Assembly (NCBI GenBank): GCA_020072845.1
Contig: JAIQGF010000008.1
Coordinates: 62,001 to 126,000, forward strand
Length of the DNA: 64,000 nucleotides
Direction: 5' to 3'
From: Terriglobia bacterium
Lineage (GTDB): Bacteria > Acidobacteriota > Terriglobia > Terriglobales > Acidobacteriaceae
Of this stretch, positions 52,328 through 61,125 are shown in pieces; position 1 is the first letter of the stretch; every line of letters begins with the position of its first letter. Under the pieces are notes generated by a model. The model made no database searches. It worked only from the letters and a program-made list of their open reading frames with translations, and was not told where the DNA came from. A program made the translations under genes and the position numbers.

Positions 52328-52398
52328 CAGGTTTGGCGAAGTACCTGGGGGAGGGTACGAGCCAGGGAGCACCGGAGCAATCCGGTGCTCTTTTTTTT
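52328..52398 (+). repeat. Structured repeat with built-in terminator, copy E
   Basis: The best copy: core identical to A and C, hairpin GAGCACCGGA-GCAA-TCCGGTGCTC with a perfect 10-bp stem and T8. About 300 nt after copy D in the same orientation. Confidence 0.85.
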
Positions 52399-52471
52399 GC
52401 GCTCAGCAATCAGTTCTTGGCAACTCGCTGGTGCTCGCAGGCATTCCGTAGCATCGCCAACTCAAACAAAT

Positions 52472-52495
52472 AGGCTCCCGGATAACCGGGAGCCT
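52472..52495 (-). terminator. Intrinsic terminator after pdxS
   Basis: AGGCTCCCGG-ATAA-CCGGGAGCCT (a perfect 10-bp stem), followed on the minus strand by ATTTGTTTG, 55 nt after the pdxS stop. Confidence 0.75.
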
Positions 52496-52549
52496 GTTTG
52501 AGCTTGTCCTGGGCTGCTGAGGCCTGGAGCCTGAAGCCTTGAGCCTCCT

Positions 52550-53506
52550 TTACCAGCCCCGCGTCTGCAGCAACTGCGATTCCTCCAATGCCGCTACCGC
52601 CAGGCCCTTCATCGCGCTCTTCGCCTGGGTGCTGGCCTCGAGCACGACTTTCGCGTCGTTGAAGTGCGTGGTCGCGATCACGATCGACTGGGCGCGCAAT
52701 TCCGCATCTTCGCGCTCCTCGGGGTTCTTGAGTCGGCCATTCTCGTAACCTACTTCCAGCGGCGTGGTGCCGTCCTTCATGAAGATCCCCGATCCTACGA
52801 ACACGCTTTCCGCGCCGAGCTGCATCATCAGCGCCGCGTCGGCCGGGGTGGCAATTCCGCCGGCGGAGAAATTCGGCACCGGCAGCTTCCCTGCTTTGGC
52901 CACCAGGCGCACCAGTTCGTAGGGCGCTTGCAGATTCTTGGCCGCGGCCGACAGCTCATCGTCACCCATGACGGTAAGTTGGCGCATCTCGGTCATGATC
53001 TGGCGCATGTGCTTCACCGCGTGCACCACGTCGCCCGTGCCGGCTTCCCCCTTGGTGCGGATCAGGGCGGCGCCCTCGCCGATCCGCCGCAGCGCTTCGC
53101 CCAGGTTGCGCGCGCCGCAAACGAACGGTACGGTGAAGGCGTGCTTGTCCACGTGATGGGCCTCATCGGCCGGCGTGAGCACTTCCGATTCGTCGATGTA
53201 GTCCACCCCGAGTTCCTGCAAAACCTGCGCTTCGGCGAAGTGCCCGATGCGGCACTTGGCCATCACCGGAATGGACACGCAGTCCATGATCTCGCGGATC
53301 AGTTTTGGATTGGCCATGCGCGCCACGCCGCCGGTGGCTCGAATCATCGCGGGAACGCGCTCCAGGGCCATGACCGCGACCGCGCCGGCCTTTTCCGCCA
53401 CTTCCGCCTGGGCGGCGCTCATCACGTCCATGATCACGCCGCCCTTCAGCATCTCCGCCAGACCGGTCTTCAGGCGCAAGCCGCTGCTGCCATTGTTTTC
53501 CGACAT
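52550..53506 (-). CDS. pdxS: Pyridoxal 5'-phosphate synthase, synthase subunit
   Basis: Builds PLP from ribose 5-phosphate, glyceraldehyde 3-phosphate and ammonia from PdxT. 318 aa TIM barrel. [20 protein letters not shown] (start of catalytic core with Asp), [14 protein letters not shown] (Lys), [12 protein letters not shown] (second Lys region), [20 protein letters not shown] and GSGIF. GAGGGA precedes the ATG at 53506. An 8-mismatch copy of its last 54 bp lies at 9371-9424. Confidence 0.97.
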   Translation of the reverse strand: MSENNGSSGLRLKTGLAEMLKGGVIMDVMSAAQAEVAEKAGAVAVMALERVPAMIRATGGVARMANPKLIREIMDCVSIPVMAKCRIGHFAEAQVLQELGVDYIDESEVLTPADEAHHVDKHAFTVPFVCGARNLGEALRRIGEGAALIRTKGEAGTGDVVHAVKHMRQIMTEMRQLTVMGDDELSAAAKNLQAPYELVRLVAKAGKLPVPNFSAGGIATPADAALMMQLGAESVFVGSGIFMKDGTTPLEVGYENGRLKNPEEREDAELRAQSIVIATTHFNDAKVVLEASTQAKSAMKGLAVAALEESQLLQTRGW

Positions 53507-53619
53507 GCTTCCCTCACTTCGCGCGCCGCCGCCGCTTCGCAGGCGCACAGACGCATTTGGACGTCTGCTGCAACACTCCATTTTACATGGTCGCGACCAC
53601 GGCCGCTGCACGCTTCCGA

Positions 53620-54129
53620 TTACCCGCGGTTTCGCTTGCTCAGGAATTTCTGCATCATGCGGTCGACATCCACGGCTTTGAATTTGCCGCGGCCGGTCGC
53701 CAGCAACTCGCCCCGCTGATTGCGGATTTCGGCGGCCCTCAGGTGAACGTGTCCGCGCACGCGCACCTCCCAGCCCGCCGCCGTCAGCCGCTCGCCCAGC
53801 GGCACCGGCTTGAGATACCGGACCGCCAACTCCACCGTCGGCGCCAGCACGTTGCGCAACTTCGACGGTTTCGACATCGCCTCATCCAGGATGGCGGCAA
53901 TAATCCCGCCGTGCGCGTGCCGCGGCGGGCCGGTAAAGCGCCGGCCTAGCCGGAAATGCGCCACGAACCGCTTCGCCGCCTCGTCATGCACGAACTTCAG
54001 GCGCATGCCTTCGGCGTTGTCTTTGCCGCACCCGAAGCAGTAGTTCTTGCGCAGCGCGGGGTGTTTCTTCAGGATCGGATGCCGGTGATGTACGTGACCG
54101 TGGACGTGGCGCGGCTTGCCCATATCCAC
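53620..54129 (-). CDS. Hotdog-fold thioesterase (PaaI-like)
   Basis: 169 aa. The His-rich N-terminus ([10 protein letters not shown]) is followed by [18 protein letters not shown] and the hotdog helix region [18 protein letters not shown], whose Gly-Gly and Asp fit PaaI/YbgC-type acyl-CoA thioesterases. The CxxC near the start is common in this subgroup. Acyl substrate unknown. Confidence 0.87.
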   Translation of the reverse strand: MDMGKPRHVHGHVHHRHPILKKHPALRKNYCFGCGKDNAEGMRLKFVHDEAAKRFVAHFRLGRRFTGPPRHAHGGIIAAILDEAMSKPSKLRNVLAPTVELAVRYLKPVPLGERLTAAGWEVRVRGHVHLRAAEIRNQRGELLATGRGKFKAVDVDRMMQKFLSKRNRG

Positions 54130-54227
54130 AAGATGCCACGGCAGGAGCGTAGGCGCAAAAACGTTTTCAGTTATGGGTTTTCAGTTTTCGGCAAGCGATC
54201 AACCGATGACCGACAACCGATCACCGA

Positions 54228-54818
54228 TTACTTCTTCTGCGCCACCAATTCCGCCACGCCCTTTTCTTCCACGGTTTCCCGGTAATGGAGCACCCGCAAG
54301 CGCAGGAAAGTGTGCAGCAGTTCGTTTTCCTGCAGGTAGTATTCGGGATGCCGAACCGTCTTGGCGTGTTTCGTTTTGTGTTCTTCCGTGTAGGTTTTAT
54401 AGACCAGCAAACCGCCGGGCTTCAGCGCCTTCACCAGCGCGGGATACAGATCGCGTTGCAGGTAAAAAAACACCAGGACGAGATCGTATTTTTCCTCGCC
54501 GGGATCGAAGGAGCGCAGGTCGCGGACCAGGAAGTTGATCTTGACGCCGCGTTCTTCGGCCTTGCGCTGCGCCTTCTCGAATGCGACTTCGGAGATGTCC
54601 ACCACCGAGACCTTCCAGCGCAGCTCGGCCAGCCAGATGGCATGTCGGCCCATGCCGCCGGCGATGTCCAGCGCGCTGCCGCCTTTGGCAAACGTTGGCT
54701 GGATGTAGTCGTCATAGGCATTGAGCAGAAAAGGGTCGGGCTCAAAGGTGGCGTGCGACTCTTCCTGGTAGCGCCGGTTCCAATCCTGTCTCTCGTCTTC
54801 CTGTACGCTGTCCCGCAT
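54228..54818 (-). CDS. Class I SAM-dependent methyltransferase (TehB-like)
   Basis: 196 aa. ALDIAGGMGRHAIWLAELRW is motif I, and VVDISEVAFEKAQRKAEERG, FLVRDLRSFDPGEEKYDLVL and ALKPGGLLVYKTYTEEHK follow in order. This resembles small TehB/UbiE-like methyltransferases; the substrate is not evident. GGAGGG precedes the ATG at 54818. Confidence 0.87.
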   Translation of the reverse strand: MRDSVQEDERQDWNRRYQEESHATFEPDPFLLNAYDDYIQPTFAKGGSALDIAGGMGRHAIWLAELRWKVSVVDISEVAFEKAQRKAEERGVKINFLVRDLRSFDPGEEKYDLVLVFFYLQRDLYPALVKALKPGGLLVYKTYTEEHKTKHAKTVRHPEYYLQENELLHTFLRLRVLHYRETVEEKGVAELVAQKK

Positions 54819-55069
54819 TGTGACCCTCCCTCCGCCGACGTGGCGCGCTGCAATCTGGAAGCATACGCTACCCACTCAAGCGCCAAGTTGCGACACGTCG
54901 TGCCGTTCGGTGCGCCATCGCGCCGTTCAACTCATCAGGATCGCACTACGCTGCTGCTCCGGTGAGCCTGCGGCATTTCGTGGTTTACGCTACATCAATT
55001 GCGTTATGCTACCTGTTTTCAGGGTACTGTGGGGTTCCCTGCAGGACCGAACTCTTGCTAGGAGGCTCG

Positions 55070-56173
55070 ATGCCGGAGTTACAGACCGGAAGTTATCACG
55101 CGAATAACTTTGTGCGCGCATTTCGGCGCTGGTTTGTGCCGTACGCTCAATCGCGTGTGATGCCCGACAAATTCCGTCCGTTGCTGTCGTACCTGTTCAC
55201 CGAGTGGAAGTGCAACGTGGACTGCCACTACTGCTGGGCCTTCAACAACAAGGTCAAGGGGATGACCGAGGAGACGGCCATCCGCTCCATCGACTGGCTG
55301 AAAGACGTCGGCTGCCGCGTCATCGCCATCATGGGCGGCGAGCCCCTGCTGCGCCGCGACTTCATCCTCAAGGTAGTGGACTACGGCACCAAGAACGGCT
55401 TCTTCGTCTACCTGCCGACCAATGGCATCCTCATGAACGAGGATTTCATCGACAAGGTCGGCGACCGCGGCGTAGCCGCCATCAATCTCGCGGTGGACTC
55501 CATCGACGAGAAGCCCGGCCTGGCGAAAAATTTCAAGCGCATCGAGAAGCAGTTCAAGTATCTCGTCAAGCAGCAGCGCAAGTACGGCTACATGATCGTG
55601 TTCAACACCAACATGTGCCGGCACAACCTGGACGACGTCAAGCAGCTCACCGAGATCGCCCACGACAACGGCATCTCCAGCGACGTGCACATCAACGAGC
55701 CGCCCTATATCGAGCAGCCCCATTTCCAGCACCTCAACGAGAACGTCACCTACATCCGCCCCGACGACTGGCCGGCGGTGGACGAGGTGCTCGACTGGCT
55801 GATCGAGAAGAACGCGCAAGGCTACATCATGGTCAACTCCAAGGATCACCTGCGCAAGATGAAGGACTTCATGCGCGGCGTCACCTATCCCTGGAACTGC
55901 CGCGCCGGGCACAACTCCTGCGTCATCCGCACCGACGGCACTCTCGCCCCTTGCTTCCCCATGTATTCGGCCAAGACGGACTGGGGCAAGATCTGGGAGC
56001 CGAAGTTCAACAACCATGAACTCGATGAGATGAAGAAGGTGTGCAACTCGCACTGCCTCTCCACCTGCCAGTACGTGCTCGGGTACTACTACAACAACCG
56101 CAACGTCGTGCGCTGGATTCTGAAGCAGGGCCTGCACGGCTGGAGCGGTCGGCCGCAGATGGCGGAAGCGTAA
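55070..56173 (+). CDS. Radical SAM protein with C-terminal SPASM-like Cys cluster
   Basis: 367 aa. CNVDCHYC is the [4Fe-4S]-SAM motif, MGGEPLLRRDFILK the GGE motif and VYLPTNGILMNEDF follows. The C-terminal Cys-rich part (NCRAGHNSCVIRTDGTLAPC, CNSHCLSTCQYV) fits auxiliary clusters. GGAGG lies 6 nt before the ATG at 55070. SPASM proteins often modify peptides or cofactors, but no precursor peptide gene is evident here. Reaction unknown. Followed by a strong terminator. Confidence 0.9.
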   Translation: MPELQTGSYHANNFVRAFRRWFVPYAQSRVMPDKFRPLLSYLFTEWKCNVDCHYCWAFNNKVKGMTEETAIRSIDWLKDVGCRVIAIMGGEPLLRRDFILKVVDYGTKNGFFVYLPTNGILMNEDFIDKVGDRGVAAINLAVDSIDEKPGLAKNFKRIEKQFKYLVKQQRKYGYMIVFNTNMCRHNLDDVKQLTEIAHDNGISSDVHINEPPYIEQPHFQHLNENVTYIRPDDWPAVDEVLDWLIEKNAQGYIMVNSKDHLRKMKDFMRGVTYPWNCRAGHNSCVIRTDGTLAPCFPMYSAKTDWGKIWEPKFNNHELDEMKKVCNSHCLSTCQYVLGYYYNNRNVVRWILKQGLHGWSGRPQMAEA

Positions 56174-56206
56174 GAGCAGTTTCAGTTTCGAGTTTCAGTT
56201 TCAGTT

Positions 56207-56234
56207 GGCCGGGGCAAAAGCTCCGGCCTTTTTT
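56207..56234 (+). terminator. Intrinsic terminator after the radical SAM gene
   Basis: GGCCGGGGC-AAAA-GCTCCGGCC stem (one G-T pair) followed by six T. Confidence 0.85.
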
Positions 56235-56337
56235 GTGCACGCCGCTGAGTTTTTCAGCGCCTCCGCGCGAAATATTTTGCGTCACTTAGGGATGTGTGCA
56301 GCATCACTGGTGGGTGTGATATAGTGCGCGGCGATCC

Positions 56338-57210
56338 GTGGAAGCGCCCGTGGGGTGGGCGTTCCGCTCGGAAAGTCAATTCTCAGCACGGGGGCAGTTG
56401 AGGATGGGCCTTGCGCTTCTGGTTGTGATCTGGTTCCTCACCTTTGTTGGTTCCTACTTCTTCGTGGCCAAGACCTGGTGGTGGCCGGCGGCAGCGTCGC
56501 TGAGCGGACCCGCCCTTGACGCCCAATTTCAACACACGCTGATCGCCATGGGCATCGTGTTCGTCGCGGCGCAGGCGGGCCTGGGACTGTTCGCGTGGAA
56601 ATACCGCGAGCGCCCGGGAGCGGCCGCGGCCACCTATTCGCATGGCAACACCAAGCTCGAAGTGGTGTGGACCACGCTTACCGCGATCCTGTTTTTCGGG
56701 CTGGCGATCGCGGGCTCGCACCTGTGGGCAGCGGAGCGCTTCGAACCGGCGAAAAACGACTCCGTAAAGGTCGAGGTCACCGGGCTGCAATTCGCCTGGT
56801 ATTTCCGCTATCCCGGGCCCGACGGCAAGTACGGCCGCACCAAGCCGGAACTGATTGACGCCTCGGCGGGCGGCGAAGCGGCCGTGGGACTGGATTCCAC
56901 CGACTCCGCTTCCAAGGACGATTTCGTCACCGGCACCATGTACCTGCCGGTGAACCGCGAGGTCGACCTGACCTTGCGCGCCCAGGACGTCATCCACAGT
57001 TTCTTTGTTCCCTCCATGCGCTTCAAGCAGGACGCCGTTCCCGGCCTGATGATCCACATGCACTTCACCCCCGACAAGGTGGGCGATTACGAGATTGCCT
57101 GCGCCGAACTCTGCGGCCTGGGGCACTACAAGATGCACGGCATCCTCAAGGTGGTCAGCCAGAAGGAATTTGACGCCTGGACGGCACAGCGCGAGGCGGA
57201 GAAGCAATAA
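56338..57210 (+). CDS. coxB: Cytochrome c oxidase subunit II
   Basis: 290 aa with two N-terminal TM helices and a cupredoxin domain. CuA ligands: DVIHSFFVPSMRFKQD (His) and EIACAELCGLGHYKMHG (Cys, Glu, Cys, His, Met). No fused cytochrome c domain, so not a caa3 type in this subunit. The GTG at 56338 is an uncertain start; ATG at 56404 would begin at the first TM helix. First gene of the cox operon; subunit I starts 4 nt later. Confidence 0.95.
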   Translation: MEAPVGWAFRSESQFSARGQLRMGLALLVVIWFLTFVGSYFFVAKTWWWPAAASLSGPALDAQFQHTLIAMGIVFVAAQAGLGLFAWKYRERPGAAAATYSHGNTKLEVVWTTLTAILFFGLAIAGSHLWAAERFEPAKNDSVKVEVTGLQFAWYFRYPGPDGKYGRTKPELIDASAGGEAAVGLDSTDSASKDDFVTGTMYLPVNREVDLTLRAQDVIHSFFVPSMRFKQDAVPGLMIHMHFTPDKVGDYEIACAELCGLGHYKMHGILKVVSQKEFDAWTAQREAEKQ

Positions 57211-57214
57211 CAAC

Positions 57215-58984
57215 ATGGATAATTCCCAACTTCCCATTCAAGCAGGCGGAAACGGGCGCGGTGGAATGCACGTGCATCCCGCCCCGACCAGCTTCATCCG
57301 CAAATACATTTTCAGCACCGACCACAAGGTCATCGGGCTGCAGTATTACTTTCTGGCGCTGACGTCGGTTTTCGTCGGCATGTATCTTTCGCTGCTGATG
57401 CGCATTCACCTGGTGTGGCCGGCGGCGAAGGTGCTGGGCTTGAACATCAAGCCGGAAACTTACCTGGCGCTGTTGACCATGCACGGCACCATCATGGTGT
57501 TCTTCGTGCTCACCACGGCGCCGCAGGGCGGTTTCGGCAACTACATGCTGCCCATCCAGATCGGCGCGCCCGACATGGCGTTCCCCATCCTCAACATGCT
57601 GTCGTTCTGGACCACCTTCCTGGGATTCGTGGCGATCATTGCCGCGTTCATAGTCGAGGGCGGAGCGCCGATATCGGGATGGACCAACTACGCGCCGCTC
57701 AGCGCGATTCCCTCCGCCGGGCCGGGACAAGGCCTGGGCGAAGATTTATGGATCGTCAGCATCGCGCTGTTCTGCATCGCTTCCCTGCTGGGCGCGCTCA
57801 ACTTCATCACCACCACCCTCGACCTGCGTGCCCGCGGCATGACCATGATGCGGCTGCCGCTCACCGTGTGGTCCTGGTTCGTCACCGCCATCCTCGGCCT
57901 GCTGGCGTTCGGCGTGCTGCTGGCCGCGGGCATCCTATTGCTGCTGGACCGCAATGTCGGCACCAGTTTCTTCGTGCCCGGCGGCTTGGTGGTCAGCGGC
58001 GAAATGATCAAGCACCAGGGCGGCTCGCCGCTGCTGTGGCAGCACCTGTTCTGGTTCTTCGGGCATCCCGAGGTTTACATCGCCATCCTGCCGGGCATGG
58101 GCGTCGCCTCGCAGATACTCTCGACCTTCTCGCGCAAGCCCATCTTCGGATACAAGGCGATGGTCTACGCCATGCTCGCCATCGGCATGCTCGGGTTCTT
58201 CGTCTGGGGCCATCACATGTTCATGAGCGGCATGAGCCCGTACTCGGCGATGGCGTTCAGCATGATGACCATTGCCATCGGCGTGCCCTCGGCCATCAAA
58301 ACGTTCAACTGGCTCGGCACCTTGTGGAAGGGCCGCATTCGCTTCACCGTGCCCATGATGTTCGCCATCGGCTTCGTTTCGCTGTTCGTGTCGGGCGGCC
58401 TCAGCGGCCCGTTCCTGGCGCAGCCGGCGCTCGACATTCCGCTGCACGACACTTTCTTCGTGGTGGCGCACTTCCACCTCATCATGGGCGTGGCCGCCAT
58501 CTTCGGCATCTTTGCCGCAACCTATTACTGGTTCCCCAAGATGTTCGGGCGGATGATGAACAGCAAGCTCGGCTACCTCCACTTCTGGATCACGTTTATC
58601 GGCGCCTACGCCATCTTCTTCCCCATGCACTACGAAGGGATGGCGGGACGGCCGCGGCGCTACTCGCAGTTGACCGAGGTGGCGTACCTGCACCAGTTCT
58701 GGGGGCTGGAGAAGTTCATCACCTTCGCGGCGATCATCACTATCAGCGTCCAGTTCGTGTTCCTGATCAACTTGTTCTGGAGCATGTTCAAGGGGGCGAA
58801 GGCGGAGATCAATCCCTGGGAGGCGACCACCCTGGAGTGGACCATTCCCTCCCCGCCGCCGCACGACAATTTCGGCGGCCACATTCCGGTGGTGAACAAC
58901 GGGCCGTACGAGTACGGCGTGCCCGGCGCGGCGCGCGACTACATCATGCAGACCGATCCGGCGCACGTCAGCAGCTCGCATTGA
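57215..58984 (+). CDS. coxA: Cytochrome c oxidase subunit I
   Basis: 589 aa, about twelve TM helices, heme a and heme-copper site. FFGHPEVYIAILPG has the His-Tyr crosslink and proton Glu, WGHHMFMSGM gives CuB His residues and HDTFFVVAHFHLIMG the heme ligands. APDMAFP and ILNMLSFW keep the D-channel Asp and Asn. The K-channel position reads FTVPMM (Thr where many A-type enzymes have Lys). Reduces O2 with proton pumping. Confidence 0.97.
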   Translation: MDNSQLPIQAGGNGRGGMHVHPAPTSFIRKYIFSTDHKVIGLQYYFLALTSVFVGMYLSLLMRIHLVWPAAKVLGLNIKPETYLALLTMHGTIMVFFVLTTAPQGGFGNYMLPIQIGAPDMAFPILNMLSFWTTFLGFVAIIAAFIVEGGAPISGWTNYAPLSAIPSAGPGQGLGEDLWIVSIALFCIASLLGALNFITTTLDLRARGMTMMRLPLTVWSWFVTAILGLLAFGVLLAAGILLLLDRNVGTSFFVPGGLVVSGEMIKHQGGSPLLWQHLFWFFGHPEVYIAILPGMGVASQILSTFSRKPIFGYKAMVYAMLAIGMLGFFVWGHHMFMSGMSPYSAMAFSMMTIAIGVPSAIKTFNWLGTLWKGRIRFTVPMMFAIGFVSLFVSGGLSGPFLAQPALDIPLHDTFFVVAHFHLIMGVAAIFGIFAATYYWFPKMFGRMMNSKLGYLHFWITFIGAYAIFFPMHYEGMAGRPRRYSQLTEVAYLHQFWGLEKFITFAAIITISVQFVFLINLFWSMFKGAKAEINPWEATTLEWTIPSPPPHDNFGGHIPVVNNGPYEYGVPGAARDYIMQTDPAHVSSSH

Positions 58985-58994
58985 AGTTGGGGTT

Positions 58995-59765
58995 ATGGGA
59001 AGTTTGAGTCCGACACTGAAAATTCGCGAGAAGGCCGCCGCGACGCCCAAGCTCGGCGGCGGCGGACAACCGCCGGTCAGTCGTTTCCCCGGCACTGGTG
59101 GCGGAGGTGGCGGCGGCGGACGCGACGAAAGCTATCCCGATTTCGGCGAGCGCCTGCGACGCTACCGCCTTGGACTGATGGTCGGTCTGGTGGCCGTGGT
59201 GATGCTGTTCGTCTCTTTTACCAGCGCCTACGTCGTGCGCCAGGGACTAGGCTCGTATGATCCGTCGGCCAACGCCTTCGTCACCGATTGGAAACCGCTC
59301 AGCCTCCCGATGGGCCTGCTGATTCTGAATACCTGCCTGTTGCTGGCCAGCAGCCTCACCATCGAGATGGCGCGCCGCGCGGCCTTCGCACAGGCGGCCG
59401 TCGCGCCGATTATCGAAATGCCGGGCATCGCCAAGGATGAAGCGCGCGGCGTTCCCTGGCTGCCGATCACGGTGTTGCTGGGGCTCGGATTTCTGGCCGG
59501 GCAGTTGCTGGCGTGGCATGAATTGGGGCGGCGCGGCTTCTATGTCGCCAACAACCCCAGCAACTCGTTCTTTTACGTTTTGACCGGCGTGCACGCCATC
59601 CACCTGTTCGGAGGCGTGGTGGCCTTGCTGTACGCGCTGACGGCGGGGTTCGGCTCGCGTCCGCTGGAACGGCGGCGCATCGTGGTCGACGTCACCGCCT
59701 GGTACTGGCACTTCATGGCGCTTCTGTGGCTATACATCTTTGCGCTGCTGAAATTCGCGGCGTGA
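58995..59765 (+). CDS. Cytochrome c oxidase subunit III-like protein (1)
   Basis: 256 aa. After a disordered, Gly-rich N-terminus (with a run of eight Gly) come about five TM helices. LAWHELGRRGFYVANNPSNS, FYVLTGVHAIHLFGGVVALL and VTAWYWHFMALLWLYIFALL are subunit III features. First of two adjacent subunit III genes. Confidence 0.9.
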   Translation: MGSLSPTLKIREKAAATPKLGGGGQPPVSRFPGTGGGGGGGGRDESYPDFGERLRRYRLGLMVGLVAVVMLFVSFTSAYVVRQGLGSYDPSANAFVTDWKPLSLPMGLLILNTCLLLASSLTIEMARRAAFAQAAVAPIIEMPGIAKDEARGVPWLPITVLLGLGFLAGQLLAWHELGRRGFYVANNPSNSFFYVLTGVHAIHLFGGVVALLYALTAGFGSRPLERRRIVVDVTAWYWHFMALLWLYIFALLKFAA

Positions 59766-59781
59766 TCTGAGGGTTGAAAAC

Positions 59782-60408
59782 ATGGCCGATGTTGCAGTGG
59801 GACAGCCCGTAGGGCACACCGAGTTCGAGCCTTCGCTGTTCCAGACCTATTCCAACAAGATCGGGATGTGGTTGTTCATCCTTTCCGATTCGCTCACCTT
59901 CGGGGCGCTGCTGTTTGCCTACAGCTACGGCCGCATTTCCAACCCGACCTGGCCGACGCCGTTTCACAGCGCCAGCATCATCAATGCCACGGTCATGACC
60001 GGGTTCCTGCTCACCAGTTCCCTCACCATGGTGCTGGCCGTTTCCGCCTCCAGCTACGGTAACCGCAAAGGCGCCATCCGCTGGCTGCTGGCCACCATGT
60101 TCTGCGGCATCATGTTCGTCGTGCTGCACGTCCGCGAGTGGATCGGCCTGATCAACGAAGGCATGACGCCCGGCAAGAATCCCTGGGGCGCGCCTCAATT
60201 CGGCGGCACCTTTTTCACCCTCACTGGACTGCACATGCTGCACGTCACCATCGGCGTGGTGGTGCTCGGAGTCATGGTACTGCGCTCCATGGGTAAGAAA
60301 TTTTCTTCCAACGATATCGAGACCAGCGGTTTGTACTGGCACTTCGTTGACCTGGTCTGGATGTTTATCTTCCCGCTGGTGTACCTGATGTCCACCAGGA
60401 TTGTGTAG
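59782..60408 (+). CDS. Cytochrome c oxidase subunit III-like protein (2)
   Basis: 208 aa, five to six TM helices. NKIGMWLFILSDSLTFGALL, GGTFFTLTGLHMLHVTIGVV and SGLYWHFVDLVWMFIFPLVY are typical of short subunit III proteins. The pair of subunit III paralogues may form one heteromeric subunit. Confidence 0.92.
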   Translation: MADVAVGQPVGHTEFEPSLFQTYSNKIGMWLFILSDSLTFGALLFAYSYGRISNPTWPTPFHSASIINATVMTGFLLTSSLTMVLAVSASSYGNRKGAIRWLLATMFCGIMFVVLHVREWIGLINEGMTPGKNPWGAPQFGGTFFTLTGLHMLHVTIGVVVLGVMVLRSMGKKFSSNDIETSGLYWHFVDLVWMFIFPLVYLMSTRIV

Positions 60409-60416
60409 GAGACGGC

Positions 60417-60749
60417 ATGAGCACCGACGTAATCACCGGTCAACGCGTGGCGCTGGAGCACCGGGCGCACAGCCACAAGCCGTTTTACATTGTCTGGGGC
60501 GTGCTGCTGGCCATCACCGCGGTCGAGGTCTTACTGGCCTACGAAAGACTGCAGCCGGTGCGGATGTTGTCCATCCTGCTGGCCCTTTCCATCGTCAAGG
60601 CGGCACTGATCATTTCCTGGTTCATGCACATGCGCTATGAAGTCACGCGCATGCGGCGCCTGATGATGGCCTCGCTGTGCGTTTGCCTGGTCCTGATGTG
60701 CGTCTTTTTCCCGGACGCATTCCGCATCCTCCACCTGGGAGTAAAGTGA
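60417..60749 (+). CDS. Cytochrome c oxidase subunit IV (prokaryotic type)
   Basis: 110 aa with three TM helices. YIVWGVLLAITAVEVLLAY, IVKAALIISWFMHMRYE and the final helix match the CtaF/CyoD-like subunit IV family; WFMHM is characteristic. Fifth gene of the operon. Confidence 0.9.
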   Translation: MSTDVITGQRVALEHRAHSHKPFYIVWGVLLAITAVEVLLAYERLQPVRMLSILLALSIVKAALIISWFMHMRYEVTRMRRLMMASLCVCLVLMCVFFPDAFRILHLGVK

Positions 60750-61009
60750 TGAAGTCGCGGTTGTGCCGCCTCGCGTTGCTGCTCGCCCTTGCTGCTGCCC
60801 CGGCGTTTGGGCAGTGCGCCATGTGCTATACCTCGGCCAAAGGCGCCAGCACCAACGGGCAGACGGCGATCACCCGCGGCGTACTTACCCTGCTGCTGCC
60901 GCCCATCGGGATGATGCTCGGCCTGGTGGGATTTGCCTTCCGCTACAACCGCCATCCGCATGCACAAGACGTCCTCGAGTCCGAGCAGCAGCGGCACGAA
61001 AATTCTTAG
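60749..61009 (+). CDS. Small membrane protein with CxxC motif, cox operon
   Basis: 86 aa. Signal-like N-terminus (LALLLALAAAPAFG), then QCAMCYTSAKGAS with a CxxC pair at the predicted mature N-terminus, and one further TM helix (GVLTLLLPPIGMMLGLVGFA). It overlaps the subunit IV stop (ATGA), so it belongs to the operon. A metal-binding or thiol role in oxidase assembly is inferred from position and the Cys pair. Confidence 0.75.
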   Translation: MKSRLCRLALLLALAAAPAFGQCAMCYTSAKGASTNGQTAITRGVLTLLLPPIGMMLGLVGFAFRYNRHPHAQDVLESEQQRHENS

Positions 61010-61072
61010 GTCTGTCGCGGCAATCAGGAATTGGTCGGTTGACATCCTCCTCATGCGGCTGTTATCGCCAAT

Positions 61073-61103
61073 CACACCGGCTCACTACAATGTGACCGGT
61101 GTG
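61073..61103. promoter_or_regulatory. Inverted repeat over a putative promoter
   Basis: Perfect 8-nt arms CACACCGG and CCGGTGTG with a 15-nt spacer that contains TACAAT, a possible -10 (TTATCG 18 bp upstream as a weak -35). It lies just upstream of the next small gene. Confidence 0.35.
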
Positions 61104-61125
61104 CTATGCGCCACACTCACAACGA

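Larger units (their letters stand above)
51890..52549. other. Repeat-bearing intergenic region
   Basis: 660 bp between the STAS and pdxS genes, both on the minus strand. It holds plus-strand copies D and E of the structured repeat and the pdxS terminator. Open frames here are made mainly of repeat sequence and are not credible genes. Confidence 0.6.

Noticed and set aside
57215-58984. Thr in place of the K-channel Lys in coxA as a novel feature
   Set aside because: I recall Thr at this position in some other bacterial oxidases, so it is noted in the annotation but not claimed as unusual.
57415-59007. Plus-strand frame of about 530 codons inside coxA
   Set aside because: His/Arg-rich shadow of subunit I in a second frame; coxA itself is fully conserved.
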